Below are positions 25,691 through 34,250 of a DNA stretch of 64,000 bases, piece after piece (position 1 is the stretch's first letter; every line of letters starts with the position of its first letter). This DNA is from Blastococcus_B deserti (GTDB lineage Bacteria > Actinomycetota > Actinomycetes > Mycobacteriales > Geodermatophilaceae). Location of the stretch: positions 1 through 64,000 of the forward strand of contig NZ_JBHUHP010000006.1 of NCBI RefSeq assembly GCF_042682525.1, read 5' to 3'. The position numbers and the translations under genes were made by a program. The notes beneath the pieces are model-generated. The model ran no database searches. It worked only from the letters and a program-made list of their open reading frames with translations, and was not told where the DNA came from.

Positions 25691-26621
25691 CGAAGAGGGC
25701 TCCCCGGGCCAGCGCCTGGACGCGCTCGGTGTCCTCCCGGTACTTGAGCACCGCCCCGAGGGTGCGGGCCGCCAGGTCGGGGTCGAGGTCGCGCGCACCC
25801 AGCGTGTGCAGCGCGGTCGCCCAGTCCATCGACTCGGCGATGCCCGGCGGCTTCAGCAGGTCGAGGGTCCGGAGCTTGGCCGCGGCCCGGGCGACCTCGC
25901 GGGCCAGTTGCTCGGTCACCTGCGGCAGGCGCCGGCGCAGGATCGCCACCTCGCGGTCGAACTCCGGGTGCTGCAGCCAGTGGTAGAGGCAGCGCCGCTT
26001 GAGGGCGTCGTGCACCTCGCGGGTCCGGTTGGACGTGAGGACGACCAGCGGCGGGGTCTGCGCCCGGACGGTGCCCAGTTCCGGGATGGAGATGGTGAAG
26101 TCGGACAGCACCTCGAGCAGGAACGCCTCGAACTCGTCGTCGGCCCGGTCGACCTCGTCGACGAGCAGGACGCTGGGCGAGTCCTCCAGCGCCTGCAGCA
26201 GGGGCCGGGCCAGCAGGAACCGCCGGTCGTAGAGCGAGGCCTCGAGCTGCTCGGTGTCCTGGGTGGCGTGCGCCGCCTCCGCGGCCCGCAAGTGCAGCAG
26301 CTGCCGGCCGAAGTCCCAGTCGTACAGGGCCTGGCTGGCCTCGAGGCCCTCGTAGCACTGCAGCCGGTAGATCGGCCGGGCGGTGACGCGGGCCAGCGCG
26401 TGGGCCAGCGCGGTCTTGCCGACGCCCGCCTCGCCCTCCAGGAACAGCGGGCGGTGCATGACCAGCGCCAGGTAGGCGGCCGTCGCCAGCCCCTCGTCGG
26501 GCAGGTACCCGGTGCCCTCGAGCGCCGCGGCCAGCTCGCCGGGGCCGGAGAATCCCGGGGCCGCGGCATCGGGTGCGGCGGCGAGGGGTTGCACGGTGGG
26601 CTCGCTCACATCAGCGAGCAT
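25683..26621 (-). CDS. coxD: CoxD-like MoxR AAA+ ATPase
   Basis: About 312 residues. Walker A GEAGVGKTALAHAL (~64), Walker B VLLVDEVDRAD (~150), sensor LTSNRTREVHDALKRRC. MoxR/CoxD ATPases act with vWA proteins in maturation of molybdenum hydroxylases. The start is uncertain: ATG 26621 is used, but GTG 26609 and ATG 26645 are in frame and none has an ideal ribosome binding site. It is first in coxD-coxE-XdhC and is preceded by a 6-N gap. Confidence 0.9.
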   Translation of the reverse strand: MLADVSEPTVQPLAAAPDAAAPGFSGPGELAAALEGTGYLPDEGLATAAYLALVMHRPLFLEGEAGVGKTALAHALARVTARPIYRLQCYEGLEASQALYDWDFGRQLLHLRAAEAAHATQDTEQLEASLYDRRFLLARPLLQALEDSPSVLLVDEVDRADDEFEAFLLEVLSDFTISIPELGTVRAQTPPLVVLTSNRTREVHDALKRRCLYHWLQHPEFDREVAILRRRLPQVTEQLAREVARAAAKLRTLDLLKPPGIAESMDWATALHTLGARDLDPDLAARTLGAVLKYREDTERVQALARGALFGA

Positions 26622-26649
26622 CCCACCTGCGGGAAGTCCCCTCATGGGA

Positions 26650-26655
26650 NNNNNN
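26650..26655. other. Assembly gap of 6 N
   Basis: Short N run next to a C7 tract, between the start of coxD and the 3' end of the DUF2382 gene. It is intergenic, so no coding frame is affected, but promoter sequence for coxDE may be missing. Confidence 0.95.
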
Positions 26656-26678
26656 CCCCCCCGTCGTCAGCGGTGTTC

Positions 26679-27569
26679 TCAGATGCGGCGCTCGGTGCCC
26701 GCGTCGTCGACCTCGATCTCCTCCTTGCGCAGCCCCTCGGTCACCTGCGCCTGCTCGGTGACCGTGGTCTTGTCGAGGCGGACGCGCTCGACCGGGACGG
26801 CCTCCTTCTCCACGACCGGGGTCTCGGCGTGCAGGACGACCTCGTGCTCCTCCTCGGAGATGGCCGGCCCGTCCATCGCGTTGCCGATGTTGGCGTCGGT
26901 GATGGGCTCGCGCTCGACGCGAACCTCCTCGCGGGAGACCGGAACGGTCTCGGTCACGTTCTCCGTGACGACGTACTTGCGCAGCCGGGCGCGGCCGACC
27001 TCCTGCGACGTGGTGCCCACGTTGAGCCGCTCCTCCGACCGCGTCATGGCGTTGTCGGTGGTGGGCCCGGACACGTCGCGGCCCACGGTGCCGGGCGCAT
27101 CGGTCATCCCGGTGCCGGCCGTGCCGGTGTCGGTGTAGCCGGCGCCGGTCGTGGCGGTGTCGGTCATGCCGGTGGTGGCCATGCCGGTGGTCGCCATGCC
27201 GGTGGTCGACATGTCCGTCGTCGACTCGGTGGTCGCGGTCTGGGCGGTGTCGGTACCGGAGCCCATGCCGTAGTAGCGGTACAGCTCCTGCTCCTCCTGC
27301 GGGGACAGGTGACCGTCGGTGTCGATCTTCGGAGCGTCCTTCACCTGGCTCTTGCTGACGGGTACGCGCACGCCTTCGTCGGTGAGGTCGGCGTTCCGGA
27401 TGGGGACGAAGGACTCCTTGGTGCCGAACAGACCCGTCCGCACGGTGACCCACTCGGGCTGACCCGTCTCGTCGTCGAGATAGACCTCCGCAGCCGAGCC
27501 GATCTTCTCGCCGGACTGGTCGTAGACGTCCTGGCCGATCACGCGGCTGATGGTGTCGGTGCCGATCAT
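26679..27569 (-). CDS. PRC-barrel and DUF2382 stress protein
   Basis: 296 residues. Residues ~1-80 are a PRC-barrel (VYDQSGEKIGSAAEVYLDD, VRTGLFGTKESFVP). A Thr/Met/Gly-rich linker (~110-160) has the short repeat ATTGM several times. Residues ~180-290 are DUF2382 (EERLNVGTTSQEVGRARLRK, VPVSREEVRVEREP). Such proteins are common in desiccation- and stress-tolerant bacteria; biochemical function unknown. ATG 27569 has AGGAG at 8 nt. Confidence 0.9.
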   Translation of the reverse strand: MIGTDTISRVIGQDVYDQSGEKIGSAAEVYLDDETGQPEWVTVRTGLFGTKESFVPIRNADLTDEGVRVPVSKSQVKDAPKIDTDGHLSPQEEQELYRYYGMGSGTDTAQTATTESTTDMSTTGMATTGMATTGMTDTATTGAGYTDTGTAGTGMTDAPGTVGRDVSGPTTDNAMTRSEERLNVGTTSQEVGRARLRKYVVTENVTETVPVSREEVRVEREPITDANIGNAMDGPAISEEEHEVVLHAETPVVEKEAVPVERVRLDKTTVTEQAQVTEGLRKEEIEVDDAGTERRI

Positions 27570-27905
27570 CGTGGTGGCTCCTATCCGTTGCACGGGGCTG
27601 GTGCGGTCACTCCGATGGGTGACCGCCCTCACCTCGGCGAAACGGCACGGGGCCGGCGACACGCGCGGCCGCGGGGGAAGCCCCCGCGAGTTCTGGGCGG
27701 ACGCGCAGGTGCGAGGACCGACGTCGGGGCGCATCCGCACAGGTCAGCGGAGGGTCGACGCGGCCGGGACACCCTGCGGCCGCTGTGCACAACCGGATTG
27801 CACGGCCGGTTACTCAGCGTGGTAAAGGGATCGGCCGGGCGTGTCCGCCCGCTCTCCCCGGCGCGTCCTCCGCCGTGCTGCCCCATCCCGTGCTCAGCAT
27901 GGGGA
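27570..27905. other. 336-bp intergenic region between divergent genes
   Basis: No gene is seen here. It holds an 8-bp hairpin CGCGGGGG/CCCCCGCG (27670-27677 with 27681-27688, 3-nt loop) in the upstream region of the DUF2382 gene. No convincing promoter pair could be picked by eye; TTGCAC near 27798 with TAAAGG further on is weak. Confidence 0.6.
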
Positions 27906-28718
27906 GTGCCTCCCCGCTCGCCGTACGACAACCTGGTCCACCCGCGCACCGCGAAGAAGCCCGTGCCGCAGGTCGAGGCCGAGAAGGACCTCGTGGTCGA
28001 GGACCCCAGCTCCGGCTTCGTGGGCGCGGTGGTGCGGTGCGAGAAGGACGTCGTCCACCTCGAGGACCGCTTCGGCCGCGTGCGCGGTTACCCGCTCGGC
28101 CCCGGCTTCTGGGTCGACGGCCGGCCCGTGGTGCTCGTCCGGCCCAGGCCGACGGCGCCCACGGCTCCGGCGCGCAGCGCCTCCGGCTCGACGTACGTCG
28201 CCGGCGCGCGAGCCCGCGTCGCCCGTGAGGGACGCATCTACGTCGAGGGCAAGCACGACGCCGAACTGGTGGAGAAGGTCTGGGGCCACGACCTGCGCAT
28301 CGAGGGCGTCGTCGTCGAGCCGCTGCACGGCGTCGACGACCTGCCCGCCATCGTGAAGGACTTCCGCCCCGCGCAGGGTCGGCGGCTCGGCGTCCTCGTC
28401 GACCACCTGGTGAAGGGCTCCAAGGAGTCACGCATCGCCGAGCAGGTCACCGGTCGGCACGCGCTCGTGGTCGGGCACCCCTTCATCGACATCTGGCAGG
28501 CGGTCAAGCCCTCGGTCGTCGGGATCAAGGCATGGCCGTCCGTGCCGAAGGGGGAGCCGTGGAAGGAGGGCGTCTGCCGGCGGCTGGGCTGGGAGGACGA
28601 CACCGGCTACGTGTGGGCGCAGCGGATCCTGGCCCGGGTGCGGACGTGGACCGACCTCGAGCCCGCCCTGATCGGCCGGGTCGAGGAACTCATCGACTTC
28701 GTCACCGAAGCACCGTGA
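27906..28718 (+). CDS. DUF3097 protein
   Basis: About 270 residues. The N-terminal half (VVEDPSSGFVGAVVRCEKDVV, GYPLGPGFWVDGRPV) and the C-terminal half (REGRIYVEGKHDAELVEKVW, KSVVGIKAWPSVPKGEPW-like) match the actinobacterial DUF3097 family, which has a Toprim-like core (VEGKHDAEL, LVDHLVKGSKES). It is probably a nucleic-acid related function, unproven. GTG 27906 is chosen as the first plausible start in frame; upstream codons are Pro/Cys-rich and unlike the family. Convergent with the aldo/keto reductase gene. Confidence 0.85.
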   Translation: MPPRSPYDNLVHPRTAKKPVPQVEAEKDLVVEDPSSGFVGAVVRCEKDVVHLEDRFGRVRGYPLGPGFWVDGRPVVLVRPRPTAPTAPARSASGSTYVAGARARVAREGRIYVEGKHDAELVEKVWGHDLRIEGVVVEPLHGVDDLPAIVKDFRPAQGRRLGVLVDHLVKGSKESRIAEQVTGRHALVVGHPFIDIWQAVKPSVVGIKAWPSVPKGEPWKEGVCRRLGWEDDTGYVWAQRILARVRTWTDLEPALIGRVEELIDFVTEAP

Positions 28719-28797
28719 CCCTCCGGATCGCACCGCGGCCAGGCGCCTCCCCCCGGACGCGCTGAGCCGCTGGGTGTTCCGCGGCGGGAGGCCTCCG

Positions 28798-28832
28798 NNN
28801 NNNNNNNNNNNNNNNNNNNNNNNNNNNNNNNN
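28798..28832. other. Assembly gap of 35 N between convergent genes
   Basis: The left flank GGAGGCCTCCG is self-complementary, so the gap probably sits in a GC-rich terminator hairpin between the DUF3097 gene and the aldo/keto reductase gene. Confidence 0.9.
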
Positions 28833-29674
28833 CAGCCCGGGATCCAGTTGAACTGGTCGGGGTCGGGGCCGGTGCGCTCGTCGCGGTTCAGGCCGGAGAG
28901 CGCCGCCATCGCGGACTCGTCGAGCTCGAAGTCGAAGATGTCGAAGTTCTCCTCGACGCGGGAGCGCGTCACCGACTTCGGGAACACGACGTCGCCGCGC
29001 TGCACGTGCCAGCGCAGCACCACCTGGGCCGGCGTCCGCCCGAGCTGCTGGGCGATCTCCCGGATCGCCGGGTCGTCGTTCACCCGGCCCTTGGCGATCG
29101 GCGCCCACGCCTCGGTGACGATCTCGTGATCGCGGTCGAAGGCCCGCAGCTCCTCCTGGGTCAGGTACGGGTGCACCTCGATCTGGTTGACCGCCGGCCG
29201 GACGTCGGTGGACGCGAAGAGGTTGCGCAGGTGGTGCGGCTGGAAATTCGAGACGCCGATCGCCTTCGCCCGGCCGCTGGCGTAGATCTCCTCCATGGCC
29301 TTCCAGCGGGCGACGTAGTCGCTGGCGGCGGGCAACGGCCAGTGGATCAGGAACAGGTCCAGGTACTCGAGACCCATGTCGGCGAGGCTCTGGTCGAACG
29401 AGCGGAGGATGTCGTCGCGCTGCAGCCGGTTGTTGTTCAGCTTGCTCGTCACGAACACCTCCTCGCGCGGGATGCCCGACTCCCGCACGGCGATCCCCAC
29501 CTCCCGCTCGTTGCCGTACATCTGGGCGGTGTCGATGTGCCGGTAGCCGATCTCCAGGGCCGTCGTCGTGGCCTTGACCGTCTCGTCCGGGGGGATCTGG
29601 AAGACACCGAAGCCGAGCTGGGGGATCTCGACGCCGTTGTTCAGGGCGATGGTGGGCACTCCGGGGTTGGGCAC
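28832..29674 (-). CDS. Aldo/keto reductase
   Basis: 280 residues. (beta/alpha)8 NADPH-dependent reductase of the 2,5-diketo-gluconate/prostaglandin-F type: GYRHIDTAQMYGNE (catalytic Asp and Tyr), TSKLNNN (Lys), LIHWPLP (His), KAIGVSNF, and C-terminal NADPH-binding PKSVTRSRVEEN. The protein ends FNWIPG followed by TGN, where the last base falls in the N run; TGA is almost certain, so the gene is complete. GTG 29674 has AGGA 7-8 nt upstream. Confidence 0.92.
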
Positions 29675-29751
29675 AGGCTGGTCCTCTCGGGTCGCGTGGG
29701 GTGAGGCCGCCTCCTGCGCGGTCGGTCCCGCGCGATCGGCCCCGTCGCGGC

Positions 29752-31008
29752 CTACCCCCTGACGTCGTCCTCAACCAGCGGGCCGGCCACCGGCGCCCGA
29801 TCCGCCGGATGCGGCACCCGGAGCAGCGCGGCACCGGCCAGCGCGAGCAGCGCGGCCAGGCCGGCGGCCAGGGCAGGGACGGCGAACGCCCGCTGCGCGC
29901 CCCAGGCGTCCACCGCCGCGCCGGCCAGCGCCGAGCCGGCGGTGACCCCCAGCGTCAGGCCGGTGATGGTCCAGGCGAGCGACTCGGTCAGCACGCCGGG
30001 GCTCACGCGGGACTCGACGAGCGAGGTCCCCGACACCAGCACCGGCGCGATGGTCAGGCCGGCGAGGAAGCCGCAACCGATGAGCACCGCCAGCGACCCG
30101 ACGCTCCAGAGCAGCTGTGCGGCCAGCCCGAAGGCGACCGCCGTCCCCACGAAGCGGGCGGCGAGGGTGCCAGGCAGGCGCGCCAGCCCGTACACGAGGC
30201 CCGCCACCAGGCTGCCGCCGGCGAAGACAGCCAGCGCCGCTCCCGACAGGGCGGGCGCCCCTTCCTCTTCGGCGAACCCGACCACCACGACGTCGATGGC
30301 GCCGAAGACAGCGCCCACCGCGAGATAGGTGACGACCACGACCAGCAGCGTCGGCGTGAGCACCGACCGACGCCGGCTGGGCGCCGTCGCGTCGACCGGG
30401 TGCACCGGCGGCTCCGTGGCAGCCTGGCCGGCCAGCCACAGCCCACCCACCACGCCGAAGAACACGCCGGTGAGGAAGCCCACCGGCGGCGCGATCAGCG
30501 TGGCCAGCAGCGTCACCAGGGGCGGGCCCACGACGAACACGACCTCGTCGGCCACCGCCTCGAAGGCGTAGGCCGTCTGCCGGCCGACCGGGTCGAGCAG
30601 GGCCGACCACCGGGCGCGCACCAGGGAGCCGATGTTCGGGCCGCTGGCGCCGGACGCCGCGGCGAGGAGGAACCAGCTCCACCGGGGGCCGTCGGCCGTG
30701 ACGGCGGCGACGAACGCGACGCCGGTGAGCGCGAAGGCGAGCATGGCCAGCCGCAGCACGCGCCCCTGCCCGCGCCGGTCCATCGCCCGGGCCCACTGGG
30801 GGCCGGCCAGGCCGTAGCTCAATGCCAGCGTGCCCGAGACGGCTCCGGCGAGGCCGTAGCTGCCGGTCTCGCCCTCCACCAGCAGGACGGCGCCCAGCCC
30901 CAGCATGGGTGCGGGCAACCGGCCGACCCAGCCGGCGAGGGAGAAGGACCGGGCGCCGGGGACGGCGAACAGGCGGGCGTAGGGGCTGAAGAGGGTGCGG
31001 GGTGACAC
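29752..31008 (-). CDS. MFS transporter
   Basis: 418 residues with 12 hydrophobic segments (first: LFAVPGARSFSLAGWVGRL), GLAGPQWARAMDRRGQGR between helices 2 and 3 is the MFS loop. Resembles uncharacterised actinobacterial YfkF/arabinose-efflux-like transporters. Substrate unknown. GTG 31008 gives the usual start position; its ribosome binding site is weak. Divergent from moaA across 150 bp. Confidence 0.83.
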   Translation of the reverse strand: MSPRTLFSPYARLFAVPGARSFSLAGWVGRLPAPMLGLGAVLLVEGETGSYGLAGAVSGTLALSYGLAGPQWARAMDRRGQGRVLRLAMLAFALTGVAFVAAVTADGPRWSWFLLAAASGASGPNIGSLVRARWSALLDPVGRQTAYAFEAVADEVVFVVGPPLVTLLATLIAPPVGFLTGVFFGVVGGLWLAGQAATEPPVHPVDATAPSRRRSVLTPTLLVVVVTYLAVGAVFGAIDVVVVGFAEEEGAPALSGAALAVFAGGSLVAGLVYGLARLPGTLAARFVGTAVAFGLAAQLLWSVGSLAVLIGCGFLAGLTIAPVLVSGTSLVESRVSPGVLTESLAWTITGLTLGVTAGSALAGAAVDAWGAQRAFAVPALAAGLAALLALAGAALLRVPHPADRAPVAGPLVEDDVRG

Positions 31009-31116
31009 GGTGTTCTCGCGCTTCCTGGCCACGAGCGAGTGCGGATCGTTCCCCGCCGGTCTCTCGGGTGGCGGAGGGAGCCTAGCCGTCGTGGCCGGAT
31101 CACCCATCCGCATTTC

Positions 31117-31152
31117 CTGGACCGCACTACCACTGGACCGCACTACTACATT
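31117..31152 (+). promoter_or_regulatory. 16-bp direct repeat and -10 box upstream of moaA
   Basis: CTGGACCGCACTAC occurs at 31117-31130 and again at 31133-31146 (period 16). TACATT (31147-31152) lies 6 nt before the moaA ATG, so transcription probably starts at or next to the start codon (leaderless). The repeat lies over the -35 region and could bind a regulator. Confidence 0.5.
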
Positions 31153-31158
31153 CGGCTC

Positions 31159-32211
31159 ATGACCAGCAGCCCGCTGCCCGACCCCCGGGTGCGCCCCGCC
31201 GTGGGCTCCGCGCCGGGGACCGGCGGGCTGGTCGACCGGCACGGCCGGGTGGCCACCGACCTGCGGGTGTCCCTGACCGACCGCTGCAACCTGCGCTGCA
31301 CCTACTGCATGCCGCCCGAGGGCCTCGACTGGCTGCCCAAGGTCGAGGTGCTCACCGACGACGAGATCGCCCGCCTGGTGCGCATCGGGGTCGAGCAGCT
31401 GGGCATCCGCGAGGTGCGCTTCACCGGCGGGGAGCCGCTGCTGCGCCCCGGTCTGGTCGGGATCGTGGCCGCCGCCACGGCGCTGCACCCGCGCCCCGAG
31501 GTCAGCCTCACCACCAACGCGATCGGCCTGGCGCGGGTCGCCCCGGCCCTCGCCGACGCCGGGCTGGACCGCATCAACTGCAGCCTGGACACCGTCGACC
31601 CCGCGCGGTTCAAGCAGCTGACCCACCGCGACCGGCTCGACGACGTCCTCGCCGGGCTGGCCGCGGCGCAGGCGGCTGGCCTGACCCCGGTCAAGGTCAA
31701 CGCGGTCCTGCTGCGGGGCATCAACGAGGTCGACGCCGTCCCGCTGCTCGACTTCTGCCTCGAGCGGGGCTACGAGCTGCGGTTCATCGAGCAGATGCCG
31801 CTGGACGCCCACCACGCCTGGACCCGGGGCGAGATGGTGACCGCCGAGGACATCCTGGAGCGGCTCTCGGCCGCCCACGCGCTCACGCCCGACACCGAGG
31901 CCCGCGGTTCGGCGCCGGCCGAGCGGTGGCTCGTCGACGGCGGTCCGGCGACCGTGGGCGTGATCGCGTCGGTAACCCGCTCGTTCTGCGGCAGCTGCGA
32001 CCGCACCCGGCTCACCGCCGACGGGCAGGTCCGCAACTGCCTGTTCGCCCGCGAGGAGTCCGATCTGCGGACGCCGATGCGCGAGGGTGCGAGCGACGAG
32101 GAGCTCGCCGACCGGTGGCGCATCGCGACCCTGGGCAAGCTCCCGGGACACGGCATCGACGACCCCAGCTTCCTGCAGCCGGCGCGGCCGATGTCGGCGA
32201 TCGGCGGCTGA
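31159..32211 (+). CDS. moaA: GTP 3',8-cyclase MoaA (molybdopterin synthesis)
   Basis: 350 residues. Radical SAM motif CNLRCTYC (CX3CX2C) near residue 52; second cluster SFCGSCDRTRLTADGQVRNC (CX2CX13C) near 270; C-terminal tail ending SAIGG, with the GG needed for activity. It converts GTP to 3',8-cyclo-GTP with MoaC (not in the window). ATG 31159 has no ribosome binding site and follows a -10 box by 6 nt. Followed at once by moaD. Confidence 0.96.
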   Translation: MTSSPLPDPRVRPAVGSAPGTGGLVDRHGRVATDLRVSLTDRCNLRCTYCMPPEGLDWLPKVEVLTDDEIARLVRIGVEQLGIREVRFTGGEPLLRPGLVGIVAAATALHPRPEVSLTTNAIGLARVAPALADAGLDRINCSLDTVDPARFKQLTHRDRLDDVLAGLAAAQAAGLTPVKVNAVLLRGINEVDAVPLLDFCLERGYELRFIEQMPLDAHHAWTRGEMVTAEDILERLSAAHALTPDTEARGSAPAERWLVDGGPATVGVIASVTRSFCGSCDRTRLTADGQVRNCLFAREESDLRTPMREGASDEELADRWRIATLGKLPGHGIDDPSFLQPARPMSAIGG

Positions 32212-32212
32212 G

Positions 32213-32482
32213 TTGTCCGACCACCCCGCCACCCCGGCCGCGACCGTCACCGTCCGCTACTTCGCCGGCGCCCGCGCGGCCTCCGGCGTCGACACCGAGA
32301 CCCGCGACGCCGGAACCCTCGACGAGCTGATCGACCAGGTGGTGGCCGAGCACGGCGAGCGGCTGGAACGGGTGCTCACCGCCTGCTCGTTCCTCGTCGA
32401 CGGAACCACGACCCGGGACCGGGCGTTGGTGCTGGCACCCGGGGCGGTGGTCGACGTCCTCCCGCCGTTCGCGGGAGGCTGA
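32213..32482 (+). CDS. moaD: Molybdopterin synthase small subunit MoaD (ThiS/MoaD family)
   Basis: 89 residues of the ubiquitin-like fold: VTVRYFAGARAASGVDTE, LVDGTTTRDRAL, and the essential C-terminal Gly-Gly in VVDVLPPFAGG, which is thiocarboxylated. The start is TTG at 32213, one base after the moaA stop; no alternative ATG/GTG preserves the first beta strand. Partner of MoaE at 34243-34668. Confidence 0.92.
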   Translation: MSDHPATPAATVTVRYFAGARAASGVDTETRDAGTLDELIDQVVAEHGERLERVLTACSFLVDGTTTRDRALVLAPGAVVDVLPPFAGG

Positions 32483-32513
32483 GGGCGCCCCGGCCGCTGG
32501 GAGGGATGGACGC

Positions 32514-32723
32514 ATGAGCATCTTCGGCAAGGTGAGGGCCAAGGCCGAGGAACTGCTCGGACGGGCCGAGCAGGTCTACGGGGAGTCCCACGGGGACGCC
32601 GCCGCCGCGGTCGCCGGTGAGGCGCACCTGCTCGAGGCCGAGGCCGAGGCGGAGGCGGAGGAGGAGGCCGCCGAGCGGCAGGGAGACCGCCGGGACGACG
32701 ACGGCCTGGCCGGCGCCCGCTGA
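32514..32723 (+). CDS. Small charged protein, unknown
   Basis: 69 residues: MSIFGKVRAKAEELLGRAEQ followed by an Ala/Glu-rich helix and an acidic/basic tail. Ribosome binding site GGGAGGG lies about 8 nt before ATG. The N-terminal pattern recalls small CsbD-like or microaggregate-type stress proteins, but identity is not established. It may be predicted coiled coil. Confidence 0.65.
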   Translation: MSIFGKVRAKAEELLGRAEQVYGESHGDAAAAVAGEAHLLEAEAEAEAEEEAAERQGDRRDDDGLAGAR

Positions 32724-32784
32724 CCGCCTCCGGCTGACCCGGTTCCGCGATTACCCGGGGCGCCCGGTGGGAATATGGGACGAC

Positions 32785-33297
32785 ATGGTTCCGGCCAGCG
32801 TCGCCGACGTGGCGCCGTGGACTGACTGGCTGTCCGCGGCGGAGGGTGCGCTGCGCTTCCTGCACGAGTACGCCGGCTGGGACATCTGGGTTGTGACCCA
32901 CGTCGAGGGTGACCGGCAGATCGTCGTCCGCGCCTTCCCGGAGGTGTGGGTGCGTCCCGGCACCGAGCTGCCGTGGGCCCAGAGCTTCTGCCGGCAGATG
33001 ATCGAGGGCAACGCGCCCCGGGTGGCCACCGTGACGGCCGCCGTGCCCGAGTACGCCTCCCGAGCCTCCGGGCCCATCCGGGACATCGCCGCCTACGTCG
33101 GGGTGCCGCTGCTGACCGGGGACCTGGAGCTGTTCGGGACGCTCTGCGGCATCGCCTTCCGGGCCAAACCGCGCAGCGCGGCCCGGGAGCTGCACCTGGT
33201 CGAGATGACCGCCCGGATGCTCAACACCCTCATGGCCAGCGACCTGCCGGGGCCGACCGCCCTCGACCTCGCCGGGGCGCTGCCGCACCAGGGCTGA
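32785..33297 (+). CDS. GAF-domain protein
   Basis: 170 residues made of one GAF domain: ALRFLHEYAGWDIWVVTHVE, SFCRQMIEGNAPRVATV, AYVGVPLLTGDLELFGTLCG, and an output-less end. Similar GAF domains are found as N-terminal sensors of GGDEF/EAL proteins in actinobacteria; here no effector is attached. Start at ATG 32785 (GGGA just upstream) or GTG 32767. Confidence 0.8.
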   Translation: MVPASVADVAPWTDWLSAAEGALRFLHEYAGWDIWVVTHVEGDRQIVVRAFPEVWVRPGTELPWAQSFCRQMIEGNAPRVATVTAAVPEYASRASGPIRDIAAYVGVPLLTGDLELFGTLCGIAFRAKPRSAARELHLVEMTARMLNTLMASDLPGPTALDLAGALPHQG

Positions 33298-33357
33298 CCG
33301 CGCCGATCGCCGCCCCCTGCGCGATGATCCCGGCATCCCACCGATCGGAGGACCGGC

Positions 33358-34197
33358 GTGCGCGCGGAGCAGCTGACCGGGCCGGTGGCCCACCACGCCG
33401 AGGGCCCGGTCTGGTTCCCGGGGTGGGGCGGACTGCGCTGGGTCGACATGCTCGCCGGCGACGTCCTCACCCTGACCGGCGACGGGTCGGTCGGTCGCCG
33501 GCACGTCGGCGACGTGGCGGCGGCGATCCGCCCGCGCCGCGGCGGCGGCGCGGTCGTCGCGGTCGAGCGCGGGTTCGCGCTGGAGGACCCCGACGGCACG
33601 CTCCGCGTGCTGGACCCGGTCTGGGCCGACGAGGGCGTCCGCATGAACGAGGGCGGCTGCGATCCCGACGGCCGCTTCTGGTGCGGGTCCATGGCCTACG
33701 ACCAGGCACCCGGGGCCGCGGCGATGTACCGGCTCGACCCCGACGGCAGCGTGCGGAAGGCCTTCGACGGCGTCACCCTCTCCAACGGCCTGGACTGGAG
33801 CCCCGACGGCTCGCTGGCGTACTACGACGACACCGCCACCCACCGCGTCGACGTCTTCGACTACGACACCGTCACCGGGCTGAGCGGACGCCGGCCGTTC
33901 GTGACCCTCGGCGAGGACGGGAACCCCGACGGGCTCACCGTCGACGCCGAGGGCGGGGTCTGGGTCGCGCTCTACGGCGGCGGCGCGGTGCACCGCTACG
34001 ACCCCGACGGCCGGCTCGACGCGGTGGTCGAGGTGCCGACGCCGCAGGTGACGGCGTGCGCGCTGGGCGGGCCGGACCTGGACCGGCTGTTCATCACCAC
34101 GTCGGCCGAGAACCGCGACGGCGACCCGGTGGCCGGCGCGCTGTTCACCGTGGACGCCGGCGTGCGCGGGCTCCCCGTGCGCGAGTTCGCCGGCTGA
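33358..34197 (+). CDS. SMP-30/gluconolactonase family lactonase
   Basis: 279 residues of the six-bladed beta-propeller family. The metal ligands are present: Glu15 in AEGPVWF, Asn in SNGLDWSPDG, Asp in NPDGLTVDAEGG; MNEGGCDPDGRFWCGSM is also typical. It hydrolyses sugar acid lactones (family knowledge). GTG 33358 has GGAGG 7 nt upstream. Convergent with moaE. Confidence 0.92.
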   Translation: MRAEQLTGPVAHHAEGPVWFPGWGGLRWVDMLAGDVLTLTGDGSVGRRHVGDVAAAIRPRRGGGAVVAVERGFALEDPDGTLRVLDPVWADEGVRMNEGGCDPDGRFWCGSMAYDQAPGAAAMYRLDPDGSVRKAFDGVTLSNGLDWSPDGSLAYYDDTATHRVDVFDYDTVTGLSGRRPFVTLGEDGNPDGLTVDAEGGVWVALYGGGAVHRYDPDGRLDAVVEVPTPQVTACALGGPDLDRLFITTSAENRDGDPVAGALFTVDAGVRGLPVREFAG

Positions 34198-34218
34198 GAC
34201 ACCGGCTGAGACAGGAGC

Positions 34219-34250
34219 CTCGAAGGACCCGGGGCGGGCCACTCAGGGGC
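34219..34250 (+). repeat. Possible degenerate gene-end repeat element, copy E
   Basis: CTCGAAGGACCCGGGGCGGGCC about 25 nt after the lactonase stop resembles the first block of copies A-D, but the CTCGCA/GCTCG block is missing, so this assignment is weak. Confidence 0.35.

Noticed and set aside
28798..28832. Aldo/keto reductase truncated by the gap
   Set aside because: The coding sequence reaches the conserved C-terminus and the next codon is TGN with its last base at the gap edge, so a TGA stop is nearly certain.
31009..31158. Molybdenum cofactor riboswitch upstream of moaA
   Set aside because: The -10 box is only 6 nt from the start codon, leaving no leader to form a riboswitch, and no matching helices were seen.
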